From Thermomonas sp. XSG (lineage in GTDB: Bacteria; Pseudomonadota; Gammaproteobacteria; Xanthomonadales; Xanthomonadaceae): a stretch of 64,000 bases of DNA. The translations under genes and the position numbers were made by a program. Each line of letters begins with the position of its first letter. Position 1 is the first letter of the stretch. Shown one piece after another: positions 32,000-41,628 of this stretch. Below the pieces are notes generated by a model, which ran no database searches, was not told the origin of the DNA, and saw nothing but the letters and a program-made list of their open reading frames with translations. The DNA is taken from assembly GCF_014678725.1 (NCBI RefSeq), contig NZ_CP061497.1, positions 992,001-1,056,000 on the forward strand, given 5' to 3'.

Positions 32000-33370
32000 T
32001 CAGTAGGAAAACTCGCAGAACACCGGGTCGACACTGCCGCGCCATTCGCCGTGGAACAGCGCCAGCTTGCGCTCGGCCGGGGTCTTGCAGGACTCCACGA
32101 TCTCCACCAGCGGATCGAGGAAGCCGGTCTCATCGGCGCCGCAGCGGTCCTGCACGGCGCGCCGGCGCAGGCCGGCGGCGGAAATCTCCAGCGCGCGGCG
32201 GGCCAGGTCGCGCAGCGTGCCGCCGCGGAACGGCAGCCCCAGCGCATGCTTCGGCACGCCATCGCGCAGGGCGTGGCGTTCGACCATGCTGAAATCCTTG
32301 ACCAGGTCCCAGGCGGCATCCAGCGCCGCGTCGTCGTACAGCAGGCCCACCCAGAAGGCCGGCAGCGCGCACAGCCGGCCCCACGGGCCGCCGTCGGCAC
32401 CACGCATCTCCAGGAACTTCTTCAACCGCACTTCCGGGAAGGCGGTGGTCATGTGATCGTTCCAGTCGCGCAGGGTCGGCAGCGCGCCGGGCAGCACGTC
32501 CAGGCGGCCCTGCATGAAGTCGCGGAACGATTTGCCGCTGGCATCGTGGTAGATGCCGTCGCGATAACTGAAGTACATCGGCACGTCGAGCAGGTAATCG
32601 ACGTAGCGCTCGTAGCCGAAGCCATCCTCGAACACGAAGTCGAGCATGCCGGTGCGGTCGGCGTCGGTGTCGGTCCAGATGTGCGAGCGGTAGCTGAGGT
32701 AGCCGTTGGGCTTGCCCTCGGTGAACGGCGAGTCGGCGAACAGCGCTGTTGCTATCGGCTGCAGCGCCAGCGAGACGCGGAACTTCTTCACCATGTCCGC
32801 TTCGGACGCATAGTCCAGGTTGACCTGCACCGTGCAGGTGCGGGTCATCATGTCCAAGCCCAGGCTGCCGACTTTGGGCATGTAGTCGCGCATGATCTTG
32901 TAGCGGCCTTTCGGCATCCACGGCATTTCGTCGCGCCGCCACTTGGGCTGGAACCCCATGCCGAGGAAGCCGAGCTTGAGCTCGTCGGCCACTTCACGCA
33001 CTTCGCGCAGGTGGCTGCCGACCTCCCTGCAGGTCTGGTGGATGGACTCCAGCGGCGCGCCCGACAGCTCCAGCTGCCCGGCCGGCTCCAGCGTCACCGA
33101 CGCGCCATCGCGGGTCAGCGCGATCACCCGGCCGTTTTCCTCGTAAGGCGCCCAGCCGAACCGGACCAGCCCCTTCAGCAGCGCCTCGATGCCACGCTCG
33201 CCATCGAAGGTGGGCGGACGCAGGTCATCCAGCCGGAAGCCGAATTTCTCGTGCTCGGTGCCGATCCGCCACGCGTCGCGCGGTTTCTCGCCCGAAGCCA
33301 GCACCTCGGCCAGCTGGTTGCGGCCGGTGATCGGCGTGTCGCTGGCTGTGCTGGGTCCGGACATCGGCAT
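32000..33370 (-). CDS. gshA: Glutamate-cysteine ligase, plant/alphaproteobacterial (GCS2) type
   Basis: This ATP-dependent enzyme makes gamma-glutamylcysteine, the first step of glutathione synthesis. The 456-residue length is typical of the plant-like class found in Xanthomonas, different from E. coli GshA. Family blocks are [11 protein letters not shown] (residues about 36-46), [24 protein letters not shown] (cited by its [10 protein letters not shown] core), [32 protein letters not shown] and [24 protein letters not shown] (core EMRGADGG). Glutathione made here supplies the adhC/fghA pathway and the glutaredoxin in this window. ATG 33364 is an alternative start two codons in. Confidence 0.94.
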   Translation of the reverse strand: MPMSGPSTASDTPITGRNQLAEVLASGEKPRDAWRIGTEHEKFGFRLDDLRPPTFDGERGIEALLKGLVRFGWAPYEENGRVIALTRDGASVTLEPAGQLELSGAPLESIHQTCREVGSHLREVREVADELKLGFLGMGFQPKWRRDEMPWMPKGRYKIMRDYMPKVGSLGLDMMTRTCTVQVNLDYASEADMVKKFRVSLALQPIATALFADSPFTEGKPNGYLSYRSHIWTDTDADRTGMLDFVFEDGFGYERYVDYLLDVPMYFSYRDGIYHDASGKSFRDFMQGRLDVLPGALPTLRDWNDHMTTAFPEVRLKKFLEMRGADGGPWGRLCALPAFWVGLLYDDAALDAAWDLVKDFSMVERHALRDGVPKHALGLPFRGGTLRDLARRALEISAAGLRRRAVQDRCGADETGFLDPLVEIVESCKTPAERKLALFHGEWRGSVDPVFCEFSY

Positions 33371-33465
33371 CGCCTATCGGTTTGGCGAAGCAGGATAGCC
33401 GGCCCGCGGCGGCACCGCAGCAACGCCGTTGTGGCATCAGCGTTCCGTGATTGCGCGCAATTGGG

Positions 33466-34083
33466 CTATATCGCCAGCCAGCCGGCGACCACCGCGCGCA
33501 GTTCGTCAACGCCCTGCTTCGATTCGCCGGAGAACAGCTGCACGCTGACGCTGTCGGCGAACGACCGCGCCAGTTCCATCCGCACCGCCTGCAGGGTGTT
33601 GCCGGCGGCGCCGCGGCCAAGCTTGTCGGCCTTGGTCAGGATCACGTGCGCAGGCAACCCGCGGCGCATGGCGTATCCCAGCATCTGCCGGTCGTATTCC
33701 TTCAGCGGGTGGCGCACGTCCATCACCACCACCAGCCCGCGCAGGGCGTCGCGGCTGCCGAAATAGCCCTCGAGGAAGGCCTGCCAGTGCGCCTGCAGGT
33801 CCTGCGGCACCTTGGCGTAGCCATAGCCCGGCAGGTCGACCAGGTATTTGTTCTCGTGCGGCGGCAGGCCGAAGAACACCAGCTGCTGGGTGCGGCCGGG
33901 GGTCTTGGATACGCGCGCGAGCGCGTTCTGCTGGCAGAGCGCGTTGAGGGCGGAGGATTTGCCGGCGTTGGAGCGGCCGGCGAAGGCCACTTCGAAGCCG
34001 CCATCGGGCGGCAATTGCCGGTAATTGTGGGCGGCCAGCAGGTACTGGGCGCGCGCGAACGGATTGGGTGCAGCCATGGGCAT
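33466..34083 (-). CDS. engB: Ribosome biogenesis GTP-binding protein EngB (YihA/YsxC)
   Basis: This essential GTPase acts in 50S assembly and early division. G motifs are in normal order: G1 FAGRSNAGKSSALN, G2 region TPGRTQ, G3 DLPGYGYAK, G4 LTKADK, and G5 SGESKQG. About 205 residues, as usual. The start is uncertain between ATG 34083 (MPMAAPNPFARAQ) and ATG 34077 (MAAPNPFARAQ); neither has a strong ribosome binding site. It is divergent from cytochrome c4, with a sigma-70-like promoter for the latter between them. Confidence 0.94.
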   Translation of the reverse strand: MPMAAPNPFARAQYLLAAHNYRQLPPDGGFEVAFAGRSNAGKSSALNALCQQNALARVSKTPGRTQQLVFFGLPPHENKYLVDLPGYGYAKVPQDLQAHWQAFLEGYFGSRDALRGLVVVMDVRHPLKEYDRQMLGYAMRRGLPAHVILTKADKLGRGAAGNTLQAVRMELARSFADSVSVQLFSGESKQGVDELRAVVAGWLAI

Positions 34084-34116
34084 AGCATGGCATGTCCGCG
34101 CGGATGTCGGTCCAGT

Positions 34117-34145
34117 TTGACCGCTCCGGGCGCGCCGACCATAAT
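34117..34145 (+). promoter_or_regulatory. Sigma-70-type promoter for the cytochrome c4 gene
   Basis: TTGACC (34117-34122), a 17-base spacer and CATAAT (34140-34145) lie about 50 bases before the chosen start codon, an arrangement close to the consensus in otherwise GC-rich DNA. The transcript would start near 34152 and carry the GGAG at 34185-34188. Confidence 0.62.
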
Positions 34146-34195
34146 TTGCAGGTTGCGCGGCACCTGCCCGCGTCCTTATGCCAGTGGAGTTTCGC

Positions 34196-34963
34196 ATGCG
34201 TCCTGTCCATGCCCTTGCCGGTGTTGCCTGTCTTGCTCTTGCCGCCGCTGCTTGGGCCCAGAGCGAAGCCGTCGCCGCACCCGACAATGCCCCGGTGCAG
34301 ACCGCGCCGCTGGCCGAGAAGCCCGCCACCTGGGGTGATGCCAAGGCCGGACAGGCCAAGGCCGGCGCCTGCGCGGCCTGCCACGGTCTCGACGGCAACG
34401 CGATGCAGCAGAACGCGCCGCGCATCGCCGGCATGCCGGAGCGCTACATCGCCGACCAGCTGCACCTGTTCAAGAGCGGCCAGCGCACCAGCGGCATGGC
34501 CGCGATCATGGCCCCGTTCGCCGGCATCCTCAGCGCGCAGGATATGCGCGACGTCGGCGCCTGGTACGCCAGCCAGAAGGCCGGCACCGGCGTGGCCGAT
34601 GACACCACGATTGCCGAAGGCCCCAATCAGGGCATGAAGTTCTACCAGGTCGGCGAGCGCCTTTTCCGCAGTGGCGACCCGGCCCGCGGCCTGCCGGCCT
34701 GCATGGCCTGCCACGGCCCGTCGGGTGCCGGCAACCCCGGTCCGGCCTATCCGACCCTGCACGGCCAGGACTCGGCATACGTGACGCGCCGGCTGGAGGA
34801 ATACCGCACCGGCACCACCACCTACACCGCGCCGGCGCATTTCAACCTCATGGCCGCGGTCAGCAAGTCGCTGAGCGACGAGGAAATCCGTTCGCTGGCC
34901 AGCTACGTGCAGGGCCTGCATACCCGCGCCCCCGGCACCACCAAGGAAAGCATCGCCCGCTGA
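34196..34963 (+). CDS. Cytochrome c4 (di-heme)
   Basis: This periplasmic electron carrier donates to terminal oxidases such as the aa3 and cbb3 types. The 255-residue precursor has a signal peptide (MRPVHALAGVACLALAAAAWA) and two CxxCH heme sites, CAACH and CMACH, in duplicated cytochrome c domains, with likely methionine sixth ligands in the repeated RTSGMAAIMAPF and FNLMAAVSKSLSDEE segments. ATG 34196 is preferred over ATG 34178 because GGAG lies 8 bases before it and the signal peptide begins there. It is a plausible electron donor for the oxidase encoded at 54.5-58.8 kb. Confidence 0.92.
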   Translation: MRPVHALAGVACLALAAAAWAQSEAVAAPDNAPVQTAPLAEKPATWGDAKAGQAKAGACAACHGLDGNAMQQNAPRIAGMPERYIADQLHLFKSGQRTSGMAAIMAPFAGILSAQDMRDVGAWYASQKAGTGVADDTTIAEGPNQGMKFYQVGERLFRSGDPARGLPACMACHGPSGAGNPGPAYPTLHGQDSAYVTRRLEEYRTGTTTYTAPAHFNLMAAVSKSLSDEEIRSLASYVQGLHTRAPGTTKESIAR

Positions 34964-35041
34964 GCGATGCTTCACCATGCGTTGGCCCTGGCCCGTGCAT
35001 GCTCGTCCGGGCCCACTGCTTGAACACCGGAGCCTGATTCG

Positions 35042-35740
35042 ATGCGCGGACTGCTGTTGACGTTCGTCCTGCTTGCCGCCACCGCGTTTGCGCCCGCACA
35101 GGCGCAGCGCGCCCTGCCCGGCCTTGCCGAAGGCTTGCAGTACCGCTACATCGACAACGGGCAGCCCTACCGCGCGCTGCCGCCCGGCATGGTGGAAGTG
35201 GCCGAGGTCTTCGCCTACACCTGCCCGCACTGCGCGCACTTCTCGCCGATGCTGGAAGCCTGGGCCAAGCAGCTGCCCGCGCATGCCCGGCTGGTGCTGG
35301 TGCCTGGCGTGTTCAGCCGTGACGACCCGTGGTCGCGGGTGTTCTTCGCCGCGCAGGCCGCCAAGTCGTTGCAGGTCCTGCACCCGCGCCTGTTCGCCGC
35401 CGTCCACGAGACCGGCGAACTGCCGCGCAATGCCGATGCCGGCCAGATCCTCGCCTTCGCCGGCGGGGTCCAGGGCAGCAATGCCGCGGCACTGAAAGCG
35501 GCGATGGCGGACGACGCCGCGCTGCTGCCCAAGCTGAAGCAGGCCTACGATTTCGGCGTGCGCAGCCAGCTCGAGGGAACGCCATCGCTGGTGATCGCCG
35601 GCCGTTACCTGGTCCTCGGCAACAGTTACGAAAGCCTGCTGGCCAATGCGCGTGCGGTCGTCGACGCGCTGGCACCGAAGAAAAAGCCGGCCCCCCCGCG
35701 GGCCGCACCGGCGGCCAAACCCGCCGCCCCCCGATCCTGA
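35042..35740 (+). CDS. Periplasmic DsbA-like thiol:disulfide oxidoreductase (CPHC)
   Basis: A 232-residue exported thioredoxin-fold protein with a signal peptide ending near residue 21 (AQAQR) and the active site CPHC in VFAYTCPHCAHFSPML, the same dipeptide as E. coli DsbA. The cis-proline loop is GTPSLVI. The C terminus carries a Lys/Pro/Ala-rich tail (KKKPAPPRAAPAAKPA). It is the first of two adjacent DsbA-like genes that follow cytochrome c4, 18 bases before its neighbour; folding of c-type cytochromes or secreted enzymes is a reasonable role. Confidence 0.88.
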   Translation: MRGLLLTFVLLAATAFAPAQAQRALPGLAEGLQYRYIDNGQPYRALPPGMVEVAEVFAYTCPHCAHFSPMLEAWAKQLPAHARLVLVPGVFSRDDPWSRVFFAAQAAKSLQVLHPRLFAAVHETGELPRNADAGQILAFAGGVQGSNAAALKAAMADDAALLPKLKQAYDFGVRSQLEGTPSLVIAGRYLVLGNSYESLLANARAVVDALAPKKKPAPPRAAPAAKPAAPRS

Positions 35741-35758
35741 CCGACTGACGGAACCGCC

Positions 35759-36607
35759 ATGACCGCATTGCGCCACGCCCTGCTCCTGCTCGTCCTGCTG
35801 CCGCTGGCCGCCTGCAAGAACGACGCGCCCGCGCCGGTCGCGGCCGGCGACGCCGCCCCGGCGGCTACGCAGGCCGCCACCAAGGCCGCCAGCGCCGAGG
35901 ATCCGCAGCGCGCCGCACAGGCCGCAGCGGCGGTGCAGGCCGCGGCCGAGGCTGCCGCCAAGGCACCGCCGCCGGTGGAAGGCACCGACTACGTGACCAT
36001 TCCCAACGGCCAGCCGTTCGACACCGCGCCTGGCCGCATCGAGGTGGTCGAGTTCTTCGGCTACGTCTGCCCGTTCTGCGCCGCCGTGCAGCCGCAGGTC
36101 TCGGCGATGAAGTCCAAGCTGCCGCCGGACGTGCATTTCGTCTACGTGCCGGCCGCGTTCGGCGCGATGTGGGACAACTACGCCAAGGCCTACTACGCCG
36201 CCGAAGCGATGGGGCTGGTGGACAAGACCCACGACGCGATGTTCCGGGCCATCCATATCGACCAGACCCTGAAGGGCGAGCGCGGCATGGACAAGCCGGA
36301 GGACATCGCCGCGTTCTACGCCAACTATGGCGCCAACCCCGGGCAGTTCCTCAACAGCATGCAGAGCTTCGCGGTGGCCACCAAGATGAACCGCGCCCGC
36401 CAGTACATGACCGAAGCCTTCGCCAATGGCGACCAGATGGGCACCCCGGCCTTCGTGGTCGCCGGCAAGTACCGGGTCAAGGGCAAGAGCGTGGACGACA
36501 TGTTCCGCATCATCAACCAGCTGATCGTCGCCGAGCGCTCCAAGCTCGCCGCCTCGGCACCCGCGGCGGCGCCCAGCCCTGTGGCGACGGACGCGCCGCA
36601 GGGCTGA
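35759..36607 (+). CDS. DsbA-like thiol:disulfide oxidoreductase, predicted lipoprotein (CPFC)
   Basis: A 282-residue paralogue of the preceding gene. It has a lipobox (LLPLAAC, Cys about 19), an Ala-rich low-complexity linker of some 55 residues, then the thioredoxin/DsbA domain with CPFC in FFGYVCPFCAAVQP and the cis-proline loop GTPAFVV. Helical insertion MFRAIHIDQTLKGER fits DsbA. The different dipeptide (Pro-Phe) and membrane anchoring suggest a redox partner or substrate set distinct from the soluble CPHC protein. Probably one operon with the next gene (10 bases apart). Confidence 0.88.
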   Translation: MTALRHALLLLVLLPLAACKNDAPAPVAAGDAAPAATQAATKAASAEDPQRAAQAAAAVQAAAEAAAKAPPPVEGTDYVTIPNGQPFDTAPGRIEVVEFFGYVCPFCAAVQPQVSAMKSKLPPDVHFVYVPAAFGAMWDNYAKAYYAAEAMGLVDKTHDAMFRAIHIDQTLKGERGMDKPEDIAAFYANYGANPGQFLNSMQSFAVATKMNRARQYMTEAFANGDQMGTPAFVVAGKYRVKGKSVDDMFRIINQLIVAERSKLAASAPAAAPSPVATDAPQG

Positions 36608-36617
36608 TTCCCGCCCC

Positions 36618-37376
36618 ATGGACAAACGCCGGCTGCGCCTGCTGAGCGCCAATATCCAGGCCGGCTCCAGCACGCGCGGCTACGGCGACTACGTCGCGCG
36701 CAGCTGGTCGCACGTGCTGCCGGCCGGCAACAAGCGCGGCGCACTGGACACCATCGCCGAACTGGCCGGCCGCCATGACATCGTCGGCCTGCAGGAGGCC
36801 GATCCCGGCAGCCTGCGCTCCGGGTTCACCAACCAGACCCATTACCTGGCCGAACGCGCCGGCTTCGCCTACTGGAGCCACCAGCCCAACCGCAGCGTGG
36901 CCGGCGTGGCTTCCAGCGCCAATGGCCTGCTCAGCAAGCTGGAGCCGCGGCTGGTCGAGGACCACCCATTGCCGGGCAGGGTCAAGGGCCGCGGCGTGCT
37001 CACCGCCACCTTCGGCGACGGCCGCGACGCGCTGACCGTGGCGGTGGCCCATCTCTCGCTGGGTAGCCAGTCGCGGCGCTCGCAGATCGACTTCATCGCC
37101 GACATCCTCGCCGGCCTGCCGCACGCAGTGCTGATGGGCGACTTCAACTGCGATCCGGAGCAGCCGGAGATGCAGCAGCTGTATCGCAAGACCCGGCTGC
37201 AGCCGCCCGACCGCTGCGTGCCCACCTTCCCCTCATGGCGCCCCCAGCGCGCCATCGACCACATGCTGGTGACGCCGGCGCTGGCACTGGCCACCATGCA
37301 GGCGCTGCCCGCCGCGCAGTCCGACCACCTGGCGCTGTCGGTGGAACTGGACGTACCGGAAACGGCGCTGCGCTGA
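36618..37376 (+). CDS. Endonuclease/exonuclease/phosphatase family protein
   Basis: A 252-residue EEP-superfamily phosphohydrolase without a signal peptide. The catalytic signatures are LLSANIQAG (Asn), GLQEADPG (Glu metal ligand), VAHLSLG (His), LMGDFNCDPEQPEM (Asp/Asn) and the C-terminal SDHLALSVEL (Asp-His). Substrates in this superfamily range from nucleic acids to phospholipids and cannot be chosen here. It is the last gene in the cytochrome c4/DsbA run and converges with the TSUP gene. Confidence 0.87.
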   Translation: MDKRRLRLLSANIQAGSSTRGYGDYVARSWSHVLPAGNKRGALDTIAELAGRHDIVGLQEADPGSLRSGFTNQTHYLAERAGFAYWSHQPNRSVAGVASSANGLLSKLEPRLVEDHPLPGRVKGRGVLTATFGDGRDALTVAVAHLSLGSQSRRSQIDFIADILAGLPHAVLMGDFNCDPEQPEMQQLYRKTRLQPPDRCVPTFPSWRPQRAIDHMLVTPALALATMQALPAAQSDHLALSVELDVPETALR

Positions 37377-37383
37377 AACGAGC

Positions 37384-38184
37384 CTAGGTTGCGCTGTACG
37401 CGAACGCGCTGCCGACCACCAGCAGGAAGACCGCGAACACCCGCTTCAGCGCGGGCCCGCTGAGCGCATGCGCGAGCCGGGTGCCGTAAGGCGCCGCCAG
37501 CACAGACGCCAGCGCCACGCCGATCGCCGCCGGCAGATAGACATAGCCCACCGCGCCCGCCAGCGGAAGCGCGCCTGCCGGCGCCTGCAATGCGTAACCC
37601 AGCGCGCTACCCAGGCCGATGAAGATGCCGCAGGCAGACGAAGTGCCCACCGCCTGCACCGGCACCACCCCGCGCCACACCAGCAGCGGCACGGTCAGGC
37701 TGCCACCGCCGATGCCGACGATGGCCGACACGATGCCGATCCCGCCACCTGCCAGCGTGTAGCCGGGGCCACGGGGCACCAGCGCGGCATCGCCGCCGGA
37801 TTTCGGCTGCACCAGCAGCATCTGCGCCGCCACGATCCAGCAGTACGCCGCCACGCACCAGCGCAGCACGTTGCCATCCAATGTGATCGCGAAGCGGCTG
37901 CCCAGCCAGCCGCCCAGCAGCACGCCGGGCACCATCCAGCCCACCGTCGGCCACAGCACGCTGCCGCGGCGGTGATGCGCGCGCGCCGATGAGGCCGCGG
38001 TCAGCACGATGCTGGCCAGCGAACTGGCCAGCGCCGCGTGCATCGCCGCGTCCACCGGCACGCCTTGGGTGGGCAGCAGCCATGCCAGTGCACCCACCAG
38101 CACCAGCCCGCCGCCGATGCCCAGCAGCCCGGCCAGCACGCCGGCACACGCGCCCAGCGCCAGATAGAGAAGCAGGAACGACAT
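37384..38184 (-). CDS. TSUP-family permease (TauE/SafE sulfite exporter-like)
   Basis: A 266-residue inner-membrane protein with about eight helices and two TauE repeats: AGLLGIGGGLVLVGAL near the N terminus and SAIVGIGGGSLTVPLLVW in the middle, the family's duplicated GIGGG signature. Members export or import sulfite, sulfoacetate or other organosulfur anions; no neighbouring sulfur gene fixes the substrate here. Confidence 0.87.
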   Translation of the reverse strand: MSFLLLYLALGACAGVLAGLLGIGGGLVLVGALAWLLPTQGVPVDAAMHAALASSLASIVLTAASSARAHHRRGSVLWPTVGWMVPGVLLGGWLGSRFAITLDGNVLRWCVAAYCWIVAAQMLLVQPKSGGDAALVPRGPGYTLAGGGIGIVSAIVGIGGGSLTVPLLVWRGVVPVQAVGTSSACGIFIGLGSALGYALQAPAGALPLAGAVGYVYLPAAIGVALASVLAAPYGTRLAHALSGPALKRVFAVFLLVVGSAFAYSAT

Positions 38185-38233
38185 CGCGCACCATCGAAAA
38201 AGACGTTCATCGATGCTCGGCTATAGTCGGGCG

Positions 38234-40303
38234 ATGCACAAGATCGCGCCCTCGCTGCTGCTGTTGTCGTCGCTGGTTGCCGGCATCACCACCGTCCACG
38301 CGCAGTCGCCCACGCCGCGCCCGGCGCCGCTGCTGCAACCGGCCCCGGTGCGGATCGCGCCGCCCGATCCGGCACTGCGCGCCGCCTTCGACACCGCCGC
38401 CGGCAGCAGCGGGTTGGATGATCTGGCACTGGCGGGTTTTTCCAGCCAGCCGCTGGCCGGCTGGCTGGAGTACGTCGCCCTGCGCGGGCGCATGGATACG
38501 CTGCCGCTGGCGCGCGGCAATGCCTTCCTGGCGGCGCATCGGGGCGAGCCGGTGGCCGCGGCCTTCCGCAACGACTGGCTCAGCGCGCTGGCCCGCCGCA
38601 ACGAATGGCAGGCTTTCCTGGACCAGTGGGATGCCGGCATCGACGGCGCCGCGCTGCGCTGCCTGCGCCTGCAGGCGTTGATGGCGGTCAATCGCGCGGA
38701 TACGCAATGGACTGCCGACGCGCAGGCGCTATGGCGCAGCAGCGGCCGTTCGCTGCCGGCGCAATGCGACCCGCCGTTCGCGCTGCTGGCCGCGCAAGGC
38801 GGCCTGACGGATGCGCTGCGCTGGGAACGCTTCGACCGTGCCGCCGCCGACGCACAGGGCGGCGTGATGCGCGCGATTGCCGCCGGCCTGCCGTCGGCCG
38901 ATGCGGCTCTGGCGCTGCAGTACGCGGCCTATCTGGATGCGCCGGAGGCCGCCGTGGACGCGTGGCCGAAAACCGCTCGCAGCCGGCTGGTGGCATCGAC
39001 CGCGCTGGCCAAGCTGGCGAAGACCGACCCGGCTCGCGCCGAAATGCTGTTGCCGGGCGTAGCGAAGGCCCTGGCGTTCGGGGAGGACGACAACGCCCGC
39101 GTGCTCTACCAGGTCGCGCTGTGGTCGGTGGCGTCCTACCTGCCGGATTCCGCGCGCCGCCTCGCCAACGTCCCGGCGTCGGCCTATGACGACAGCCTGC
39201 ACGAGTGGCGGGTGCGCGAGGCGCTCTCGCGTAGCGATTGGGCTGCCGCGCTGGCCGCGATCAAGCGCATGCCGGACGCGCAGCGTAACGATTCACGCTG
39301 GTTGTATTTCGCCGCCCGCACCAGCGAACTGACCGGCGACGTGGCCGCTGCCAAGTCGCTGTACGCGCAGGCCGCGCGCAAGCCCGACTTCCACGGCTTC
39401 CTCGCCGCCGACCGCCTCGACCAGCCGTACGCGCTATGCCCGTGGCTGCCCGCGCCGACGCCGGCGCTGAAGCAAGCGGTGGCCCGCGATCCGAACATCG
39501 TCCGCGCAGTGCAGCTGTTCCAGCTCGACCGCAGGGGCTGGGCCGCGCGCGAGTGGAACGCCGCGCTGGCGCGCTTCAGCGACGAACAGCGGCGGCTGGC
39601 GGTAGAGGTGGCGCAGGACAACGGCTGGTTCGACCGCGGCGTGTTCGGGCTGGTCAACGTCGATGGCAAGCGCTTTCCGGAAGAGCAGCACCTGTACCGG
39701 CTGCGCTTCCCGCTGCACCACGACGCAACGATCCGCCGCGAAGCCGCGCGCAACGGCCTCGACCCGGCGTGGGTGGCGGCTGAGATCCGCGCCGAAAGCG
39801 TGTTCGACCCCAGCGCCCGCTCCAGCGCAGACGCGCGCGGCCTGATGCAGGTCGTCCCGGCCACCGGCGCGGCGATCGCCGCGAAGATCGGCCAGCCCTG
39901 GAACGGCGCCGACACGCTGTTCGATCCCGACGCCAACATCGCCATCGGCACCGCCTACCTGCGCCAGCTGATGGACCGCTACGGCGGCAAGCCCTACCAG
40001 GTGATCGCCGGTTACAACGCCGGACCCACCCCGCTCAACCGCTGGGTTTCGCAGCGCCCGACGATGGACCCGGACTTCTGGATCGAGACCATCAGCTACA
40101 AGGAAACCCGCGAATACGTGGCGCGCGTCCTCAGCTTCAGCACGATCTACGACTGGCGCATGGACGGCAGCGCGCTGCGCCTGGGCGATCGCATGCAGGG
40201 GCTCACCAACGGCCCGCGCAAGGCGTTCGCCTGCCCGGTCGAGCCCGCGGCGGTCGCGCCGCTGGCGCCTGCGCCAGCGAAGCCCGGCAAGCGACGCAGG
40301 TAG
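38234..40303 (+). CDS. Soluble-type lytic murein transglycosylase (Slt70-like)
   Basis: A periplasmic enzyme of 689 residues that cleaves peptidoglycan with formation of 1,6-anhydro-muramyl products. It has a signal peptide (to about HAQS), a long alpha-superhelical U-domain, and a C-terminal SLT domain: catalytic Glu in AEIRAESVFDP, followed by SSADARGLMQVVPATGAAIA, GTAYLRQLMDRYGG, VIAGYNAGPTPLNRW and ETREYVARVL. ATG 38234 starts at the signal peptide; ATG 38213 is a possible longer start with seven extra codons. Confidence 0.93.
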   Translation: MHKIAPSLLLLSSLVAGITTVHAQSPTPRPAPLLQPAPVRIAPPDPALRAAFDTAAGSSGLDDLALAGFSSQPLAGWLEYVALRGRMDTLPLARGNAFLAAHRGEPVAAAFRNDWLSALARRNEWQAFLDQWDAGIDGAALRCLRLQALMAVNRADTQWTADAQALWRSSGRSLPAQCDPPFALLAAQGGLTDALRWERFDRAAADAQGGVMRAIAAGLPSADAALALQYAAYLDAPEAAVDAWPKTARSRLVASTALAKLAKTDPARAEMLLPGVAKALAFGEDDNARVLYQVALWSVASYLPDSARRLANVPASAYDDSLHEWRVREALSRSDWAAALAAIKRMPDAQRNDSRWLYFAARTSELTGDVAAAKSLYAQAARKPDFHGFLAADRLDQPYALCPWLPAPTPALKQAVARDPNIVRAVQLFQLDRRGWAAREWNAALARFSDEQRRLAVEVAQDNGWFDRGVFGLVNVDGKRFPEEQHLYRLRFPLHHDATIRREAARNGLDPAWVAAEIRAESVFDPSARSSADARGLMQVVPATGAAIAAKIGQPWNGADTLFDPDANIAIGTAYLRQLMDRYGGKPYQVIAGYNAGPTPLNRWVSQRPTMDPDFWIETISYKETREYVARVLSFSTIYDWRMDGSALRLGDRMQGLTNGPRKAFACPVEPAAVAPLAPAPAKPGKRRR

Positions 40304-40324
40304 CCGCTGGGGCATCATCCGCAC

Positions 40325-41575
40325 ATGCATGCGCTTGCGGACAACGTGAAGACCTACCTCGTCGGCGGCGCCGTGCGCGACGCGCTGCTTGGCCTGCCTG
40401 CAGGCGACCGCGACTTCGTGGTGGTCGGCGCCAGCGTGCAGCAGATGCTGGATGCCGGCTACCGGCAGGTGGGCCGCGACTTCCCGGTCTTTCTGCATCC
40501 CGAAACCGGCGAGGAACACGCGCTGGCACGCACCGAGCGCAAGTCCGGGCGCGGCTACACCGGCTTCGTGGTGCATGCCGACCCGTCGGTGACGCTGGAG
40601 GACGACCTGCGTCGCCGGGACTTCACCATCAACGCCATCGCCCGCGCCGGCGACGGCACGCTGGTCGATCCGTTCGGCGGCGCGCGCGACATCGAAGCGC
40701 GCGTGCTGCGCCATGTCGGCGACGCCTTCGTCGAGGATCCCCTGCGGGTGCTGCGCGCTGCGCGCTTCATGGCGCGCTTCGCGCCGCTGGGTTTCACCGT
40801 CGCCCCGGAAACGCTGGCGCTGATGCGGCAGATGGTCGCCAGCGGCGAGCTGGCCGAACTGGTGCCGGAGCGTGTCTGGCAGGAGCTGGCAAAGGCGCTG
40901 CGCGCCGCCGCCCCCGGCGCCTTCCTGCGCACCCTGCGCGAGGCCGACGCCCTGCGCGCGGTGCTGCCGGAAGTCGATGCGCTGTACGGCGTGCCGCAGC
41001 GCGCGGAGTACCACCCGGAAATCGATACAGGCCTGCACTGCGAGCTGGTCTGCGACATGGCCGCCCGCCTCGCGCCGGGGGACGACCTGGTCGGCTACGC
41101 CGCGCTGTGCCACGACCTCGGCAAGGCGCTCACCCCCGCGGACGTGCTTCCGAAGCACCTGATGCACGAGCAGCGTGGGGTCGCCCCCGCAATCGCCATG
41201 AGCCAGCGCCTGAAAGTGCCGAACGAACACCGCGAGCTGGCGGTGGCCTGCTGCCGCGAACACCTCAATGTCCATCGCATCGCCGAGCTGAGAGCCGCGA
41301 CAGTGCACGAACTGATCGCCCGCTGCGACGGCTTCCGCAAGCCGGCCCGCATCGACCAGCTCGCCACCGTCTGCGAAGCCGACGCGCGCGGCCGTGCCGG
41401 CAGGGGCGAAGCCAACTATCCGCAGGCCGACACGCTGCGTCGCCTGCACGCAGCGGCCATGGCGGTGCGCGGTGCGGATATCGCCGCGCAGGGCGTCATC
41501 GGCCCGGCGTTCGGTGAGGCGCTGCGCAAGGCGCGGATCGCGGCGATTGCCGCCGCCCGCCAGCCCTCGGACTGA
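40325..41575 (+). CDS. cca: CCA tRNA nucleotidyltransferase, with HD domain
   Basis: This adds or repairs the 3' CCA end of tRNAs. The 416-residue protein is the class II multifunctional type: [13 protein letters not shown] and DRDFVVVG catalytic carboxylates at the N terminus, [27 protein letters not shown] for nucleotide selection, and an HD phosphohydrolase domain ([14 protein letters not shown]) as in E. coli. It starts 21 bases after the transglycosylase gene. Confidence 0.96.
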   Translation: MHALADNVKTYLVGGAVRDALLGLPAGDRDFVVVGASVQQMLDAGYRQVGRDFPVFLHPETGEEHALARTERKSGRGYTGFVVHADPSVTLEDDLRRRDFTINAIARAGDGTLVDPFGGARDIEARVLRHVGDAFVEDPLRVLRAARFMARFAPLGFTVAPETLALMRQMVASGELAELVPERVWQELAKALRAAAPGAFLRTLREADALRAVLPEVDALYGVPQRAEYHPEIDTGLHCELVCDMAARLAPGDDLVGYAALCHDLGKALTPADVLPKHLMHEQRGVAPAIAMSQRLKVPNEHRELAVACCREHLNVHRIAELRAATVHELIARCDGFRKPARIDQLATVCEADARGRAGRGEANYPQADTLRRLHAAAMAVRGADIAAQGVIGPAFGEALRKARIAAIAAARQPSD

Positions 41576-41628
41576 GAGAGCCCCCGGCGGAACAGGCGCA
41601 GCGCGCGATCTTGCTGGACCGGCAGGCG

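Noticed and set aside
33506-36673. Long minus-strand open frame opposite cytochrome c4 and the DsbA genes
   Set aside because: It covers confidently identified plus-strand genes and has no recognisable domain, apart from reading engB out of frame at its end.
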